From assembly GCA_947494095.1 (NCBI GenBank), contig CANLTI010000028.1, forward strand, positions 1 to 61,169: a stretch of DNA of 61,169 bases. Reading direction: 5' to 3'. The notes under the pieces were generated by a model. The model searched no databases. It saw only the letters and a program-made list of their open reading frames with translations, and was not told the origin of the DNA. The stretch comes from an uncultured Pseudomonadales bacterium (GTDB lineage: Bacteria; Pseudomonadota; Gammaproteobacteria; Pseudomonadales; Cellvibrionaceae). Below are positions 18,159 through 28,130 of this stretch, piece after piece; positions within the stretch are counted from its first letter, which is position 1, and the number at the start of each line of letters is the position of its first letter. Both the position numbers and the translations under genes were made by a program.

Positions 18159-18290
18159 CCTTAGCGTTTTTTATTAGTTAATTAATAGCGCAGCTAGCGA
18201 TATACTGCGTTTCATTTCGTTATTCAACCCGTAAAAGCCCTGGCTTAACACGGGTTACGACACTTATTTTGTTTTTAAGAGTTCTCAAAA

Positions 18291-19229
18291 ATGCCTGAAT
18301 CTAATCAACCAGAAAATGGCCTTAGCGATTACAAGCTAACGCACCTTAAGCAGCTCGAGGCCGAAAGCATTCACATTATTCGTGAAGTTGCTGCCGAGTT
18401 CGATAACCCCGTTATGCTTTACTCTATTGGTAAAGATTCTGCGGTTATGCTGCATCTTGCACTAAAAGCCTTTGCACCAGGCAAATTACCATTCCCTTTA
18501 ATGCACGTTGATACCACGTGGAAATTTAAGGAAATGATTGAGTTTCGCGAGAAAATGGCCAAAGACTTAGACCTCGATATTTTGGTGCATACCAACCAAG
18601 AAGGTGTAGATATGGGCGTTGGCCCATTTACCCATGGTAGTGCTAAGCATACCGATATCATGAAAACCCAAGCATTAAAGCAAGCGCTCAATAAGTACAA
18701 ATTTGATGCTGCCTTTGGTGGTGCCCGTCGCGACGAAGAAAAATCACGCGCCAAAGAGCGCGTGTATTCATTTCGCGATAAAAACCATCGCTGGGACCCC
18801 AAAAACCAGCGTCCAGAGCTGTGGAATATTTACAATAGTAAAGTCGATGCCGGCGAAAGTATTCGTGTCTTTCCGTTATCTAACTGGACTGAGCTCGATA
18901 TTTGGCAATACATTTATTTAGAGAGCATTCCTTTGGTGCCGTTGTATTTTGCCGCCAAGCGCCCAGTTGTAGAAAAGGACGGCGTCATGATTATGGTAGA
19001 TGATGACCGCATGCCCATTGGCCCTGAAGACAAAGTTGAAGAAAAAATGGTGCGTTTTCGCACCTTAGGCTGCTACCCATTAACAGGTGCGGTGGAGTCT
19101 GAAGCGACAACGCTGCCCGAAATTATTCAAGAAATGTTGTTAGCCACAACCTCAGAGCGCCAAGGCCGTGTTATCGATAGCGATAGCTCAGGGTCTATGG
19201 AAAAGAAAAAACAAGAAGGCTATTTCTAA
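18291..19229 (+). CDS. cysD: Sulfate adenylyltransferase subunit 2
   Basis: The 312-residue catalytic subunit of ATP sulfurylase makes adenylylsulfate from sulfate and ATP, the first step of assimilatory sulfate reduction. The PP-loop motif appears as [11 protein letters not shown] (about residues 44-54). Family blocks include [31 protein letters not shown] and [16 protein letters not shown]. Length matches the family (about 302). It starts an operon with cysN, 19 nt downstream. Confidence 0.98.
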   Translation: MPESNQPENGLSDYKLTHLKQLEAESIHIIREVAAEFDNPVMLYSIGKDSAVMLHLALKAFAPGKLPFPLMHVDTTWKFKEMIEFREKMAKDLDLDILVHTNQEGVDMGVGPFTHGSAKHTDIMKTQALKQALNKYKFDAAFGGARRDEEKSRAKERVYSFRDKNHRWDPKNQRPELWNIYNSKVDAGESIRVFPLSNWTELDIWQYIYLESIPLVPLYFAAKRPVVEKDGVMIMVDDDRMPIGPEDKVEEKMVRFRTLGCYPLTGAVESEATTLPEIIQEMLLATTSERQGRVIDSDSSGSMEKKKQEGYF

Positions 19230-19248
19230 GGTTGAGCGAGAGGCAATT

Positions 19249-20670
19249 ATGAGTCACCAATCCGATTTAATTTCGACAGATATTAACGAATACCTCGCCC
19301 AGCATGAGCGCAAAGAATTATTGCGCTTTTTAACCTGCGGCTCGGTCGATGACGGCAAGTCCACTTTAATTGGTCGCTTGTTGCATGATACTAAAATGAT
19401 TTATGAAGACCAATTAGATGCGATTAAATCTGATTCGGTTAAGTACGGTACCAATGGCGCAAAAATTGATTTGGCGCTGTTAGTCGATGGTTTACAAGCC
19501 GAGCGCGAGCAGGGCATTACTATTGATGTGTCGTACCGTTATTTTTCGACGGCGAAGCGCAAATTTATTATTGCCGACACCCCAGGGCATGAGCAATATA
19601 CACGCAATATGGCGACTGGCGCCTCAACGTGCGATATGGCCATTATCTTAATTGATGCGCGCTATGGGGTGGTGACGCAAACGCGTCGCCATTCGTATAT
19701 AGCCTCTTTATTAGGTATTAAGCATGTGGTTGTTGCGGTTAACAAAATGGACTTACTCGATTTTGACGAGGCCGCCTTCGAAAAAATCAAAGCCGATTAC
19801 AACGCGTTTGCTAAAAACCTAAACATTGATGAGTACTTTTTTGTCCCGATGTCAGCGTTAGATGGCGACAACGTAGTAAATCGTAGTGAGCGCAGCAATT
19901 GGTACAAAGGCGAAACCTTAATGGAGATTTTGGAGTCGGTACAAATTGCTGGCGATAAAAACCTTCAAGACTTCCGCTACCCCGTACAATACGTTAACCG
20001 CCCCAATTTAAACTTCCGGGGCTTTTGCGGCACGATTGCTTCGGGCGAAGTGAAGCCGGGCGATAAAATCAAAGCATTGCCTTCGGGTAAAACCAGTACG
20101 GTGGCACGTATTGTGACCCATGATGGTGACCTTGATCGCGCTTTTGTGGGGCAGGCTGTTACGTTAACGCTCAATGATGAAATCGACATTAGCCGTGGCG
20201 ATATGATTGTGAAAGCCGATGATGATGTCGCGGTAGCCAATAACCTTGAAGCACACATGGTGTGGATGGCCGAAAAGACACTGACCGCAGGCCGCGAATA
20301 TCAGTTTAAGTTTGCCGGTAAAGTCACTAATGGCATCGTTAGCCGGGTTGTTCATCGCATTGATGTGAATACCCAAGAGCACAGTAAAGTAGATAGCCTA
20401 ACCCTTAATGATATTGGTTTGGTTGATGTGCAGCTAGAGCAAGCTGTTGTGGTTGACCCTTATGTTAATAACCGATCAACCGGCGGTTTTATTGTTATTG
20501 ACAAGCTCAGCAATGTTACCGTTGGTGCGGGTATGGTGACACATACCCTTAAAGATACCGATAAGGCTGACACTGACTTTAGTGCATTTGAGGTCGAGCT
20601 TAACGCGCTTGTACGCAAGCACTTCCCGCATTGGGGGGCAAAAGATTTAACGGCACTATTGAAAAAATAA
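19249..20670 (+). CDS. cysN: Sulfate adenylyltransferase subunit 1 (GTPase)
   Basis: The 473-residue GTPase subunit of ATP sulfurylase couples GTP hydrolysis to adenylylsulfate formation. Motifs are GSVDDGKST (G1), [12 protein letters not shown] (G3) and NKMDLLD (G4). It ends after the EF-Tu-like domains, so there is no fused CysC kinase. ATG 19249 is preferred over the upstream in-frame TTG because GAGAGG precedes it and the N-terminus then matches the family. The stop codon lies inside the 8-bp target duplication of a family A mobile element that begins at 20672, so the insertion just spared the reading frame. Confidence 0.98.
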   Translation: MSHQSDLISTDINEYLAQHERKELLRFLTCGSVDDGKSTLIGRLLHDTKMIYEDQLDAIKSDSVKYGTNGAKIDLALLVDGLQAEREQGITIDVSYRYFSTAKRKFIIADTPGHEQYTRNMATGASTCDMAIILIDARYGVVTQTRRHSYIASLLGIKHVVVAVNKMDLLDFDEAAFEKIKADYNAFAKNLNIDEYFFVPMSALDGDNVVNRSERSNWYKGETLMEILESVQIAGDKNLQDFRYPVQYVNRPNLNFRGFCGTIASGEVKPGDKIKALPSGKTSTVARIVTHDGDLDRAFVGQAVTLTLNDEIDISRGDMIVKADDDVAVANNLEAHMVWMAEKTLTAGREYQFKFAGKVTNGIVSRVVHRIDVNTQEHSKVDSLTLNDIGLVDVQLEQAVVVDPYVNNRSTGGFIVIDKLSNVTVGAGMVTHTLKDTDKADTDFSAFEVELNALVRKHFPHWGAKDLTALLKK

Positions 20671-20671
20671 T

Positions 20672-20833
20672 GTAACTATTCAGCTCAGCTGATAAACCTT
20701 ACCTCATAGGGTGCTGATGGATTATTTTCTGGGCATTTAAGCGCCGGGAGCACTTATACAGCGACCATGGATGGCTTGAGCGGCCCCGTCAATGATTCAT
20801 TAGCGCCTAATTCCGGTACCTCTGAATAGTTAC
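20672..20833. mobile_element. Family A MITE-like element, copy 1
   Basis: A 162-bp element with perfect 12-bp terminal inverted repeats GTAACTATTCAG / CTGAATAGTTAC. It is flanked by the direct repeat AAAATAAT (20664-20671 and 20834-20841), an 8-bp target duplication. The core holds GGGCATTTAAGCGCCGGG, GGATGGCTTGAGCGGCC and AATGATTCATTAGCGCC, also found in the other copies. There is no coding capacity. Confidence 0.88.
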
Positions 20834-20850
20834 AAAATAATTAATAGCAA

Positions 20851-20888
20851 AAAAAAGCCCGCCACCTTGTGTTGCGGGCTTTTTTTTG
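20851..20888 (+). terminator. Terminator after cysDN
   Basis: AAAAAAGCCCGC pairs with GCGGGCTTTTTT and runs into a T-tract. It lies beyond the family A element, suggesting the element was inserted between cysN and its terminator. Confidence 0.85.
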
Positions 20889-21146
20889 GCCTTATTTAAG
20901 AGATCCTGACGATGAGCGCGCTGCTGCTATATGCTCTTGATGCATCAATTTGGATCGTCATGCTCGTATCATCATGCTCGGAGTAGTTATAGGGTTTTCC
21001 AAACTAACGGTTAAAAAAGTTGTCGCTATCGCGCGCTAAGCCTATGAATGATTTTACATTTCTAAGGGGGGATTTTACATCGGTTTTTTTTCTGCGTGCT
21101 ATATTTTGATGCTTTAACGCATGCCCAATGTGTGCCGGAGCCGAAT
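20889..21146. other. Intergenic region before the OmpA-family gene
   Basis: About 260 bp without a supported gene. The frame of the next gene opens at 21096, but the preferred start is 21147. No clear promoter boxes. Confidence 0.35.
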
Positions 21147-22640
21147 ATGTATACGCGCCGCCGTAGTGTTCGTTACTTTTTACGAACAGACGTACCCTCT
21201 ATTGCTTTCTCCCCTTTTGGGCTGATAGGCCTTTTACTCATCCTTGTGCCTTTGTTGTACGGAGTCTTTTATTTTGCTAAACAGACAATAGAAGCGCCGC
21301 TGCAATTACTCATCAATAAAGAGCTTGCAGCACAGGGGCTGGAGTGGGTGAATGTTGAGGCCGACGGCCAAAATGTACATCTTTCGGGTATTGGCCCAGT
21401 CAAGGAGGGGGAGCGAGCATTACAGATTGCTCAGCAGGCTCACGGTGATACATGGTATGGCCTGTTACAGGCACCTATTTCGGTAACCGGTGATTTTGGC
21501 CCTCAGGCCCCGCTACCGAGCCAGTTTATGGTGAGCGTGACGGCCGAAGGTGTATTAACGCTAACAGGCCTTGTGCGCGATCAAGCGGCCAAAGCGTCAC
21601 TTCTTGAGATCGCCAAGCAGAGTGTAACCACCACGGCAATAATACGTGTGGTTGACCAACTGCGGGTTACAAATGCAGCGATGATGCCAGGCTCTTTAAG
21701 CCTCGCTAAGCGGGCGTTGACGACGCTTATTACCTGTGATGAAGGCCATGCGAGTGCTAATGACGGTGTGTTTGCGCTATCGTGTTACGCAGCACAAGAC
21801 AAAGTCAAGCGTATTACCACGGCGGCTAACGCCTCATTGGCGCAGGGTCGGTTAGGCCAAATCACGGTTAAGGCCAAAGCAGTTACAGCTATTGAGCCCC
21901 CAGTATGGGCTGACTTTAGGGCGACAATTGCAAACGATGGCACATTAACATTAAAAGGTTTTGTTAGCGATCAAGCTGAAAAAGCCTTATTGCTCAAAAC
22001 AGCAGGCTATAGTCTACAGACGGGTCATACTACACGCGTGATTGATGCGATTGAAGTGACAAACAAGCCGATGGTACAAGGCTCGTTAAACCTTGCCAAC
22101 CGAGCATTAAAAACCGTTATTCGCTGTGATGAGGGGTATAGCGATGTTACTCAGGGCGTACTTTCTTTAGTGTGCCAGGCACCGCATGATGAGGCTCATA
22201 ATATTACCGCCTCCACAAAAGTACCGTTTACCGAAGGGCGCTTGGGGCAGGTGACTATTAGCCTTGTTAATGCCTGTAATAAGGCGTTTGCAAACGCTCT
22301 TCAGGCAAAAGCTATAACCTTTGCCTCTGGCAGCGCACAGCTAAACCCTTCATCAAACGTTTTGTTAGATGACATTACCGCTGTGGCAAAACGCTGCCCA
22401 GGTATTATTCGCGTTGAAGGTCATACAGATGATACCGGAAGCTTTGAGAGCAATATGACACTGAGTGGCTCACGCGCTAAGGCTGTTGTTGTTGCGTTGG
22501 TTAAACGCGGTATAGAAAACAAGCGCTTAGTGGCCAAAGGTTATGGCTCTACAGCGCCAAGAGCCAACGGATCAACACAACAAGCGCGCGCATTAAATAG
22601 AAGAATTGAATTTCGTGTTTTAGGTACTGGAGAAAAATAA
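21147..22640 (+). CDS. OmpA-family envelope protein with two internal repeats
   Basis: The 497-residue protein (ATG 21147, GGAG 8 nt upstream) has one N-terminal TM helix at about residues 22-45 (FGLIGLLLILVPLLYGVFYF). Two homologous periplasmic units of about 120 residues follow, sharing V/L-T-L-x-G-x-V-x-D-Q-A-x-K-A-x-LL and GSL.LA.RAL. The first part of each resembles BON-type modules. A C-terminal OmpA domain (ITFASGSAQLNPSS, RVEGHTDDTGS, NRRIEFRV) should bind peptidoglycan. Without a beta-barrel it would tether the inner membrane to the cell wall, like TagL- or MotB-type proteins. The stop overlaps the next ATG by one base, so the two probably work together. Confidence 0.9.
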   Translation: MYTRRRSVRYFLRTDVPSIAFSPFGLIGLLLILVPLLYGVFYFAKQTIEAPLQLLINKELAAQGLEWVNVEADGQNVHLSGIGPVKEGERALQIAQQAHGDTWYGLLQAPISVTGDFGPQAPLPSQFMVSVTAEGVLTLTGLVRDQAAKASLLEIAKQSVTTTAIIRVVDQLRVTNAAMMPGSLSLAKRALTTLITCDEGHASANDGVFALSCYAAQDKVKRITTAANASLAQGRLGQITVKAKAVTAIEPPVWADFRATIANDGTLTLKGFVSDQAEKALLLKTAGYSLQTGHTTRVIDAIEVTNKPMVQGSLNLANRALKTVIRCDEGYSDVTQGVLSLVCQAPHDEAHNITASTKVPFTEGRLGQVTISLVNACNKAFANALQAKAITFASGSAQLNPSSNVLLDDITAVAKRCPGIIRVEGHTDDTGSFESNMTLSGSRAKAVVVALVKRGIENKRLVAKGYGSTAPRANGSTQQARALNRRIEFRVLGTGEK

Positions 22641-24121
22641 TGGCTTACTTACTCGCAAAAATTATTATCTTGTTGCTTCTTGCAGCATTGGGTGGTGCAT
22701 TATTGATGTATTGGTGGCTACGCCGACGCTATGATGATGTCACAGTGCAATTTACAGATATGCAAGCTGATAAGCAGGCCTCCAATGAGATTATGCAAGC
22801 GCTGAATGCCAAATATGTGCTATTGGCTGATGACCTTCATGGTAAGTTAGAGTCGGTATCTCAAAAATTTGCGCCTTTAGAGGCGGCAGTACACAAAGCG
22901 GATGCTCATAATGAACTAGCCGATATTGCCAAGAGGGTAGGCTCTGTTGAGTCGACGCTTAAGTCGCTGCCTGAACCTCAAGAACCTGATTTTACACCGG
23001 TGCTCGGGGCCATTAAAGCGATTCATATTCCAGAGCCTCAAACGGCTGATTTATCGCCCGTGCTTGCAGCGGTCTCTAAAATTCCTCACACCGATTTAAC
23101 ACCGGTTTTGCATGCGATTGACAATATTCCCAGTGCACCAGAGGTTGATTTGACGCCGGTGTTAGACGCTGTAGAGAATATTCATATTCCCGAAACAAAG
23201 CCGGTCGACCTCAGCCCTGTACTGACCGCGATAGCGGCCTTGCCAGAGGCCACTGATCTATCGCCGATTATTGACACCATTAGCGCGATACGCATCCCCG
23301 AAACCGATTTAACGCCGGTATTGCATGCCATTGATGAGATTCCACAAGCGCCTGCGACTGATCTTAGCCCTGTGCTTGAGGCTGTGAATAATATTCATAT
23401 TCCAGAGCCTCAAACGGCTGATTTATCGCCCGTGCTTGCGGCGGTCTCTAAAATTCCTCACACCGATTTAACACCGGTTTTGCATGCGATTGACAATATT
23501 CCCAGTGCACCAGAGGTTGATTTGACGCCGGTGTTAGACGCTGTAGAGAATATTCATATTCCCGAAACAAAGCCGGTCGACCTCAGCCCTGTACTGACCG
23601 CGATAGCGGCCTTGCCAGAGGCCACTGATCTATCGCCGATTATTGACACCATTAGCGCGATACGCATCCCCGAAACCAATTTAACGGCAGTGATGGAGGC
23701 GATAGAGTCCATCGATATCCCTGCTTGCCCTGATGTAAACTTAGAACCTGTACTTTTACAAATACAGCAGTTAGAGCATGGAGTAGGGCGCATAACTGCA
23801 AGCAACTCTAGCCCAGCAGTTAAGCCAAGCGAAGAAGTCATTAGCCAGCGTGTAGGCGATGATGGTAATCGATTGCGGACAGCGGCATTTGGTTTGCCTG
23901 ATAACCTAAAAGCGATTAGCGGAGTAGGGCCTAAGCTCGAAAAAATGCTACACAGCTTAGGTGTTTATTATTATTGGCAGGTGGCTGATTGGACGTTAAC
24001 CGATATTAATAAAGTAGATGACCTTTTAGAGGTATTTAAAGGCCGAATAATCCGAGATGATTGGGTGCCTCAAGCGATAACCTTGGCTCAAAGCCCTAGC
24101 GCCTGTCAGAGACCTCGATAG
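22640..24121 (+). CDS. Membrane protein with tandem SPVL-type repeats and a C-terminal helix-hairpin-helix
   Basis: A 493-residue protein. One N-terminal TM helix (about residues 3-24) is followed by a charged coiled stretch (to about 120). A long array of units of about 18-22 residues then follows the pattern D-L-(S/T)-P-V-L-x-A-(I/V)-x-x-I. The C-terminus (about 420-485: LKAISGVGPKLEKMLHSLGVYYYWQVADW, then KGRIIRDDWVPQA) is the helix-hairpin-helix module also found at the ends of some NuoE- and L21-like proteins. Near-identical DNA of about 295 bp is repeated 372 bp apart inside the gene. I infer a cytoplasmic rod linked to the OmpA-family partner; the function is unknown. Confidence 0.88.
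   Translation: MAYLLAKIIILLLLAALGGALLMYWWLRRRYDDVTVQFTDMQADKQASNEIMQALNAKYVLLADDLHGKLESVSQKFAPLEAAVHKADAHNELADIAKRVGSVESTLKSLPEPQEPDFTPVLGAIKAIHIPEPQTADLSPVLAAVSKIPHTDLTPVLHAIDNIPSAPEVDLTPVLDAVENIHIPETKPVDLSPVLTAIAALPEATDLSPIIDTISAIRIPETDLTPVLHAIDEIPQAPATDLSPVLEAVNNIHIPEPQTADLSPVLAAVSKIPHTDLTPVLHAIDNIPSAPEVDLTPVLDAVENIHIPETKPVDLSPVLTAIAALPEATDLSPIIDTISAIRIPETNLTAVMEAIESIDIPACPDVNLEPVLLQIQQLEHGVGRITASNSSPAVKPSEEVISQRVGDDGNRLRTAAFGLPDNLKAISGVGPKLEKMLHSLGVYYYWQVADWTLTDINKVDDLLEVFKGRIIRDDWVPQAITLAQSPSACQRPR
23021..23690 (+). repeat. Intragenic direct repeat, period 372 bp
   Basis: 23021-23315 and 23393-23687 are nearly identical; I noticed one difference (GCAGCGG versus GCGGCGG) before the ends diverge. 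The period is 124 codons, so the frame is kept. This is a recent in-frame duplication of part of the repeat array. Confidence 0.9.
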
Positions 24122-24455
24122 GCGATTCACGAGAGTTTAGGGCCGAGACACAAGAATACTACGTAACTATTCTACATAACTATTCAGCAAAACTCGCCCT
24201 TACAGCGCGTACCGCCAATATTACCTGCCTTCGCACCGAATATTCAAGGCTAACAGTGTAGGGCTGGGCGCCCATAGCCGACCAAACAAAGGGAGCATAA
24301 ATCTCTCGTTACATTTTATACCATCCCCGATTTTTATCAAATAGAATCAGGGTTATCTCTGGTTAATCAGATAACAGGGCAGTTGGGTCGTGTGCCATGA
24401 AGGCTTTAGTGAGGAGGCTTTGTTAATGGGGATATCTGCAAAATATGGTGGCAAT
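24122..24455. other. Intergenic region with family A 5' fragment and a hairpin
   Basis: TAACTATTC occurs twice, at 24163-24171 and about 24175-24184; the second continues as ATAACTATTCAGCAAAACTCGCCCTTAC. This looks like the left end of a decayed family A element. A separate hairpin GTTATCT / AGATAAC lies at about 24353-24378. No gene is supported. Confidence 0.45.
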
Positions 24456-24486
24456 AAAAAAGGAGCTTAAGCTCCTTTTTTATTTT
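24456..24486. terminator. Bidirectional terminator
   Basis: A near-perfect palindrome, AAAAAAGGAGCTT / AAGCTCCTTTTTT, with A- and T-tracts on both sides, just after the stop of the minus-strand transporter gene. Confidence 0.85.
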
Positions 24487-24495
24487 TGTACAAAA

Positions 24496-25974
24496 CTATG
24501 TGAGTTGAATGCGCTCAACTGTACCGTCTGCATGAACTTCAGCCATATGGCCTTCAGGCTCTTCTAAAAATTGAACAATACCAAATACCACCAGAGCACT
24601 AGCGCCGATAATCATAAAGAAAGTAGACACATCTACAAAGCTGTAAGCCGTTAAAAAGGTGACGGCACCCACATTGCCAAAGGCGCCGGCCATACCCGCA
24701 ATTTGGCCCGTCATGCGACGTTTAACGAGAGGGACAATAGCAAACACGGCACCTTCACCGGCTTGTACAAAAAAAGAGCAACACATAACGGCCAGAACGG
24801 CTAGTGCAATAGGCCAGTCGCCACTCACTTGCGACAAGATAAAGTAGCCTATGCTTAGGCCAATAATAAAAACACTCATTGATTTACGGCGACCAAATTT
24901 ATCGCTTAAATAACCGCCGCCAGGGCGCGCCACAAGGTTCATAAAAGCAAAAGCCGCGCCTAAAGCGGCAGCCGTTGAAATAGAAATACCCTCGAATGTC
25001 TCCATAAAAAAAGCAGGCAGCATAGAAACTACAGCAAGCTCAGAGCCAAAAGTTACAAAGTAGGCCCAGTCCAAAATAGCCACTTGCTTAAACTTATAAC
25101 GGTTATGTGGCTCAACACCACCTGATGCGAGCATTTCTTTATTCACTTTATAAATTTGTGAAAACTGAAAAACACACAGCGCGACTAACAGTGCATACAA
25201 GATATTGGTTGTAGTCGCTGATAATAAGCCTACCCCCGTTGGGGATAGTTTCCAGGCTAAGACGCCGAGTATGAGGTACATGGGGATATTCATGGCTAAG
25301 TAAAAAAAGAAGTCTCGGCGGTTGCTCACCTCTAAACCACCCGATTTTTTAGGCTTAAAATAAGTCGAGCCTTTAGGTGTATTGCGCGCGCGCCAATAAA
25401 AGAAAAACGCATAGATCATAGCAACCACACCGGTACTACCAATCGCATAGCGCCAGCCATCTTCACCGCCATAAACCACTAAAGCAATCGTGGGTAGCGT
25501 AAAGGCGGCAGCGGCTGAGCCAAAGTTGCCCCAGCCCCCATAAATACCTTCGGCGAGCCCAACCTGGCGAGCGGGAAACCACTCACCGACTAAGCGAATG
25601 CCAATCACAAAACCCGCGCCTACAAAACCCAATAAAAAGCGAGTCAGCGCGAGTTGCTCGTAAGTTTGCGCTGATGCAAAGCCTAGGCACAAGATACCGG
25701 ACAAAAATAAAAGGAGGCTATAGACAATGCGCGGGCCAAATTTATCAACGAGTATACCCACAACAATTCGCGCGGGGATTGTGAGTGCGACATTCAGGAT
25801 TAATAGCGCTTTCCATTGCCCACCGGTTAAGTCAAAAGCTTCCATGATGAGTGGTTTTAGTGGTGCATGGCTAAACCAGACAACAAACGATAAAAAAAAC
25901 GCAAACCATGTTAAATGCAGGAGGCGAATATTGGACTGACTAAAATCAATGATACTAAGTTTTGAGGAGCTCAT
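24496..25974 (-). CDS. narK: Nitrate/nitrite transporter, NarK/NNP family
   Basis: A 492-residue major facilitator protein with about 12 TM helices, in the nitrate-nitrite porter family. The nitrate signatures are visible in TM5, [18 protein letters not shown], and in the second half, [16 protein letters not shown], with the substrate-binding arginine region [10 protein letters not shown]. It has no fused partner. No nitrate or nitrite reductase lies nearby in this window, so its direction (uptake for assimilation or exchange in respiration) cannot be told. The molybdenum-cofactor genes 8-10 kb away are compatible with nitrate reduction but are not linked to it. Confidence 0.9.
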   Translation of the reverse strand: MSSSKLSIIDFSQSNIRLLHLTWFAFFLSFVVWFSHAPLKPLIMEAFDLTGGQWKALLILNVALTIPARIVVGILVDKFGPRIVYSLLLFLSGILCLGFASAQTYEQLALTRFLLGFVGAGFVIGIRLVGEWFPARQVGLAEGIYGGWGNFGSAAAAFTLPTIALVVYGGEDGWRYAIGSTGVVAMIYAFFFYWRARNTPKGSTYFKPKKSGGLEVSNRRDFFFYLAMNIPMYLILGVLAWKLSPTGVGLLSATTTNILYALLVALCVFQFSQIYKVNKEMLASGGVEPHNRYKFKQVAILDWAYFVTFGSELAVVSMLPAFFMETFEGISISTAAALGAAFAFMNLVARPGGGYLSDKFGRRKSMSVFIIGLSIGYFILSQVSGDWPIALAVLAVMCCSFFVQAGEGAVFAIVPLVKRRMTGQIAGMAGAFGNVGAVTFLTAYSFVDVSTFFMIIGASALVVFGIVQFLEEPEGHMAEVHADGTVERIQLT

Positions 25975-26299
25975 AAACGACCTGTTTTGAGTGAATGATT
26001 GTAATAGCTAGCGGGTATCTAAACATTGAGTGTTAACTCCTAAGCATGGGCTATGCCAATCACTGTAAAAACAATAACATCATCTCTGAATCCCGCTTTA
26101 CTCACAAAAATAGTGCATTTATCAACGGTTTTTGTTTAAGGGAACGATATTGGGGCTTTAATCTATCGCTTAATATTGTATATGCACAATATTATTGCAT
26201 GCAGTTGCGTATAAAGTAGGGTGTCGATAGCCATACCAAAGCACGCAAGCACTGAATAGGCGCACGAGACAAGCAGCAAGCAAGAGGAGGTAGGGCGTG
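25975..26299. other. Intergenic region upstream of narK
   Basis: About 325 bp separating two minus-strand genes and presumably carrying the narK promoter. TTGTATATGCACAATATTATTGCATGCA at about 26174-26202 has palindromic character (TGCACAATATTATTGCA-like, about 26181-26198). It could be an operator but resembles no site I can name. Confidence 0.35.
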
Positions 26300-27058
26300 T
26301 TAAACGCCTAGGGCACGGAGAATGCGATTAAAGCCAGTCGGGGGGCGACTCACAATCAGGACCGATATATTATCGCGACCACCCGCAGCCAGTGCAGCGG
26401 CCATCAGCGCATCAACAGCACTAGGGATATGATCATGTGCACTCAGAATATTACATATCTCTTGATCACTCACGCCGTCAGTTAGGCCGTCACTGCACAA
26501 AATTAGCCAGTCGCCTTTATTCCACTCTCGGTCAACGCTATCAACACTCAAAGCACTCAGTTCCAAAGAACCTAAGCATTGTGTAATCACGTTGCGTTCA
26601 GGGTGAGTGGTCATTTCTTTGGCTGTAATCGCCCCAGACTGATAAAGCATTTGAACATAAGAGTGGTCGGTGCTGAGTTGCTCGAGGTGACGCCCTAACT
26701 GCGAATGGCCCCATAAATAAGCACGACTATCACCGACCCATGCAACCTGATATTGATGCCCTGAAGAGTGTACGGCCACAATGGTTGAGCCCATGCCGCG
26801 GTATTGCGGGCGTGCATTGGCTTCATTGAGTACCGCTTTGTGCGCTTGCTGTACAGCGTCGGGTAAGCTGGCGCCATCACTGACGGCCTGCTCAATGGTG
26901 CTATTGGCAATAGCACTAGCGATTTCACCCGAGGCGTGTCCCCCCATACCATCAGCAACTGCCCACAGTTTTAAGGAAGGATTCTCTAAAATAGAGTCTT
27001 CATTATTGCGGCGGACAAGGCCAACATTGGTTTTAGCACTGAAGTAAGGTAAGGGCAT
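26300..27058 (-). CDS. PP2C-type serine/threonine protein phosphatase
   Basis: A 252-residue soluble metal-dependent phosphatase of the bacterial Stp/PppA type. Metal-binding and catalytic blocks are complete: RRNNEDS at the N-terminus, WAVADGMGGHASGEIAS, WVGDSRAYLW, LILCSDGLTDGVSD and GGRDNISVLIV. No extra domain is present. It is divergent from the FHA-domain gene (172 bp between starts). PP2C phosphatase, FHA protein and a Hanks-type kinase often form one regulatory set, for example around type VI secretion, but no kinase or secretion gene is seen here. Confidence 0.94.
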   Translation of the reverse strand: MPLPYFSAKTNVGLVRRNNEDSILENPSLKLWAVADGMGGHASGEIASAIANSTIEQAVSDGASLPDAVQQAHKAVLNEANARPQYRGMGSTIVAVHSSGHQYQVAWVGDSRAYLWGHSQLGRHLEQLSTDHSYVQMLYQSGAITAKEMTTHPERNVITQCLGSLELSALSVDSVDREWNKGDWLILCSDGLTDGVSDQEICNILSAHDHIPSAVDALMAAALAAGGRDNISVLIVSRPPTGFNRILRALGV

Positions 27059-27230
27059 GGGTTTTAGGGCGACGCTATATTCGTTGTATTAGGAACGAGA
27101 CTAAACCAAATATACGCATCTGTCAGTTCTTAAATACAAGAATGTGATGCGGCTGGTGGTAATTAAAGGTGTTTGCTATAAAGTGCGCCTTAATGAAAAA
27201 AAGTCCACTTGCCCTTAGGAACATGTTTTT

Positions 27231-28130
27231 ATGCTTCAGCTGCGCTTTACCGGTAATACTAAGCCCCCCATGTGGCTGGTAGCACCGAAATATACTTTTG
27301 GTAGTCATCATGACTGTGATTGCGTATTGACTCAGCACAATATCGAACCCTTACATGCAGAGATTTCTGTCGAAGGCGAAGTCGTTTCCCTTATTAGAAC
27401 CGCGACAAACGGTATATTGAGTGTTAACAATACCTCCGTTGCTAAAGAAATCGCTTTACAGCCTGGAGATCAAATAACAATAGGTACCGCATTAATAAGC
27501 GTTGTTGACCCTAAACAGGAGTCGGCTAAAAAGGCGGCACTGGCAGGCGCCGACTCAACACCGATGAGTACTGCCGAGAGCACGGCAGACGATAGCTTAT
27601 GGCAGTTACGTCCACTCAATACAACACTGGCTAAAAGTGAAAATATTGCACTGGCCGGCTCAATGTTGTTAGGGCGCTCTAAAGAGTGTGATATTTGCAT
27701 TCCCGCGACACATTTATCCAGAAAACACGCCAAATTCACCGTAATGGGGCACAGCTTAACGGTTGAAGACCTTAAATCATCGAACGGTACCTTTGTGAAT
27801 GGCGCCCGCATTGAGTATGTCACATTAAAATATGGTGATGAAGTTGGCTTTGACACATTAAAGTTTCGTGTAGAGGGGGTCTCGCAAAAAGAAGAAGCCA
27901 CAACATTGCGCTCTGCGTTAGATGATACGCAGATAAGGCAAGCGGTGACACCAGAGCAAATTCAGCGCCGAGCAGCCACTGCGCCTGTTCGTAAAGCGCC
28001 GCCTGCTAGGCCTAAAGCGCGAGCAAAGCCCATAAAAGAAGAGAGTAATGGCGATGGCATTAAACTGCTGGCAGGTGCAGCCATTGTGATTGGGGCGGTC
28101 GCTTTTTTGGCGTGGTTTCTATTAAACTAA
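27231..28130 (+). CDS. Membrane protein with two FHA domains
   Basis: A 299-residue phosphothreonine-recognition protein. FHA 1 is about residues 12-85 (YTFGSHHDCDCVLTQHNIEPLHAEISVEG). FHA 2 is about 130-215 and has the full signature GRS...C, SRKHAKF and SSNGTFVNG. A basic Pro/Ala/Lys linker (APVRKAPPARPKARAKP) precedes a C-terminal TM helix (LLAGAAIVIGAVAFLAWFLL) that ends the protein, so it is tail-anchored. FHA 1 lacks the canonical arginine in its GR-S position (GSHH), so FHA 2 is the likely phospho-binding one. It is divergent from the PP2C phosphatase, a plausible antagonist on the same targets. Confidence 0.92.
   Translation: MLQLRFTGNTKPPMWLVAPKYTFGSHHDCDCVLTQHNIEPLHAEISVEGEVVSLIRTATNGILSVNNTSVAKEIALQPGDQITIGTALISVVDPKQESAKKAALAGADSTPMSTAESTADDSLWQLRPLNTTLAKSENIALAGSMLLGRSKECDICIPATHLSRKHAKFTVMGHSLTVEDLKSSNGTFVNGARIEYVTLKYGDEVGFDTLKFRVEGVSQKEEATTLRSALDDTQIRQAVTPEQIQRRAATAPVRKAPPARPKARAKPIKEESNGDGIKLLAGAAIVIGAVAFLAWFLLN

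Noticed and set aside
22640..24121. Repeat array read as a coding artefact of DNA repeats
   Set aside because: The small units have diverged at DNA level but keep the protein pattern, and the ends carry a TM helix and a known helix-hairpin-helix, so the gene is real.
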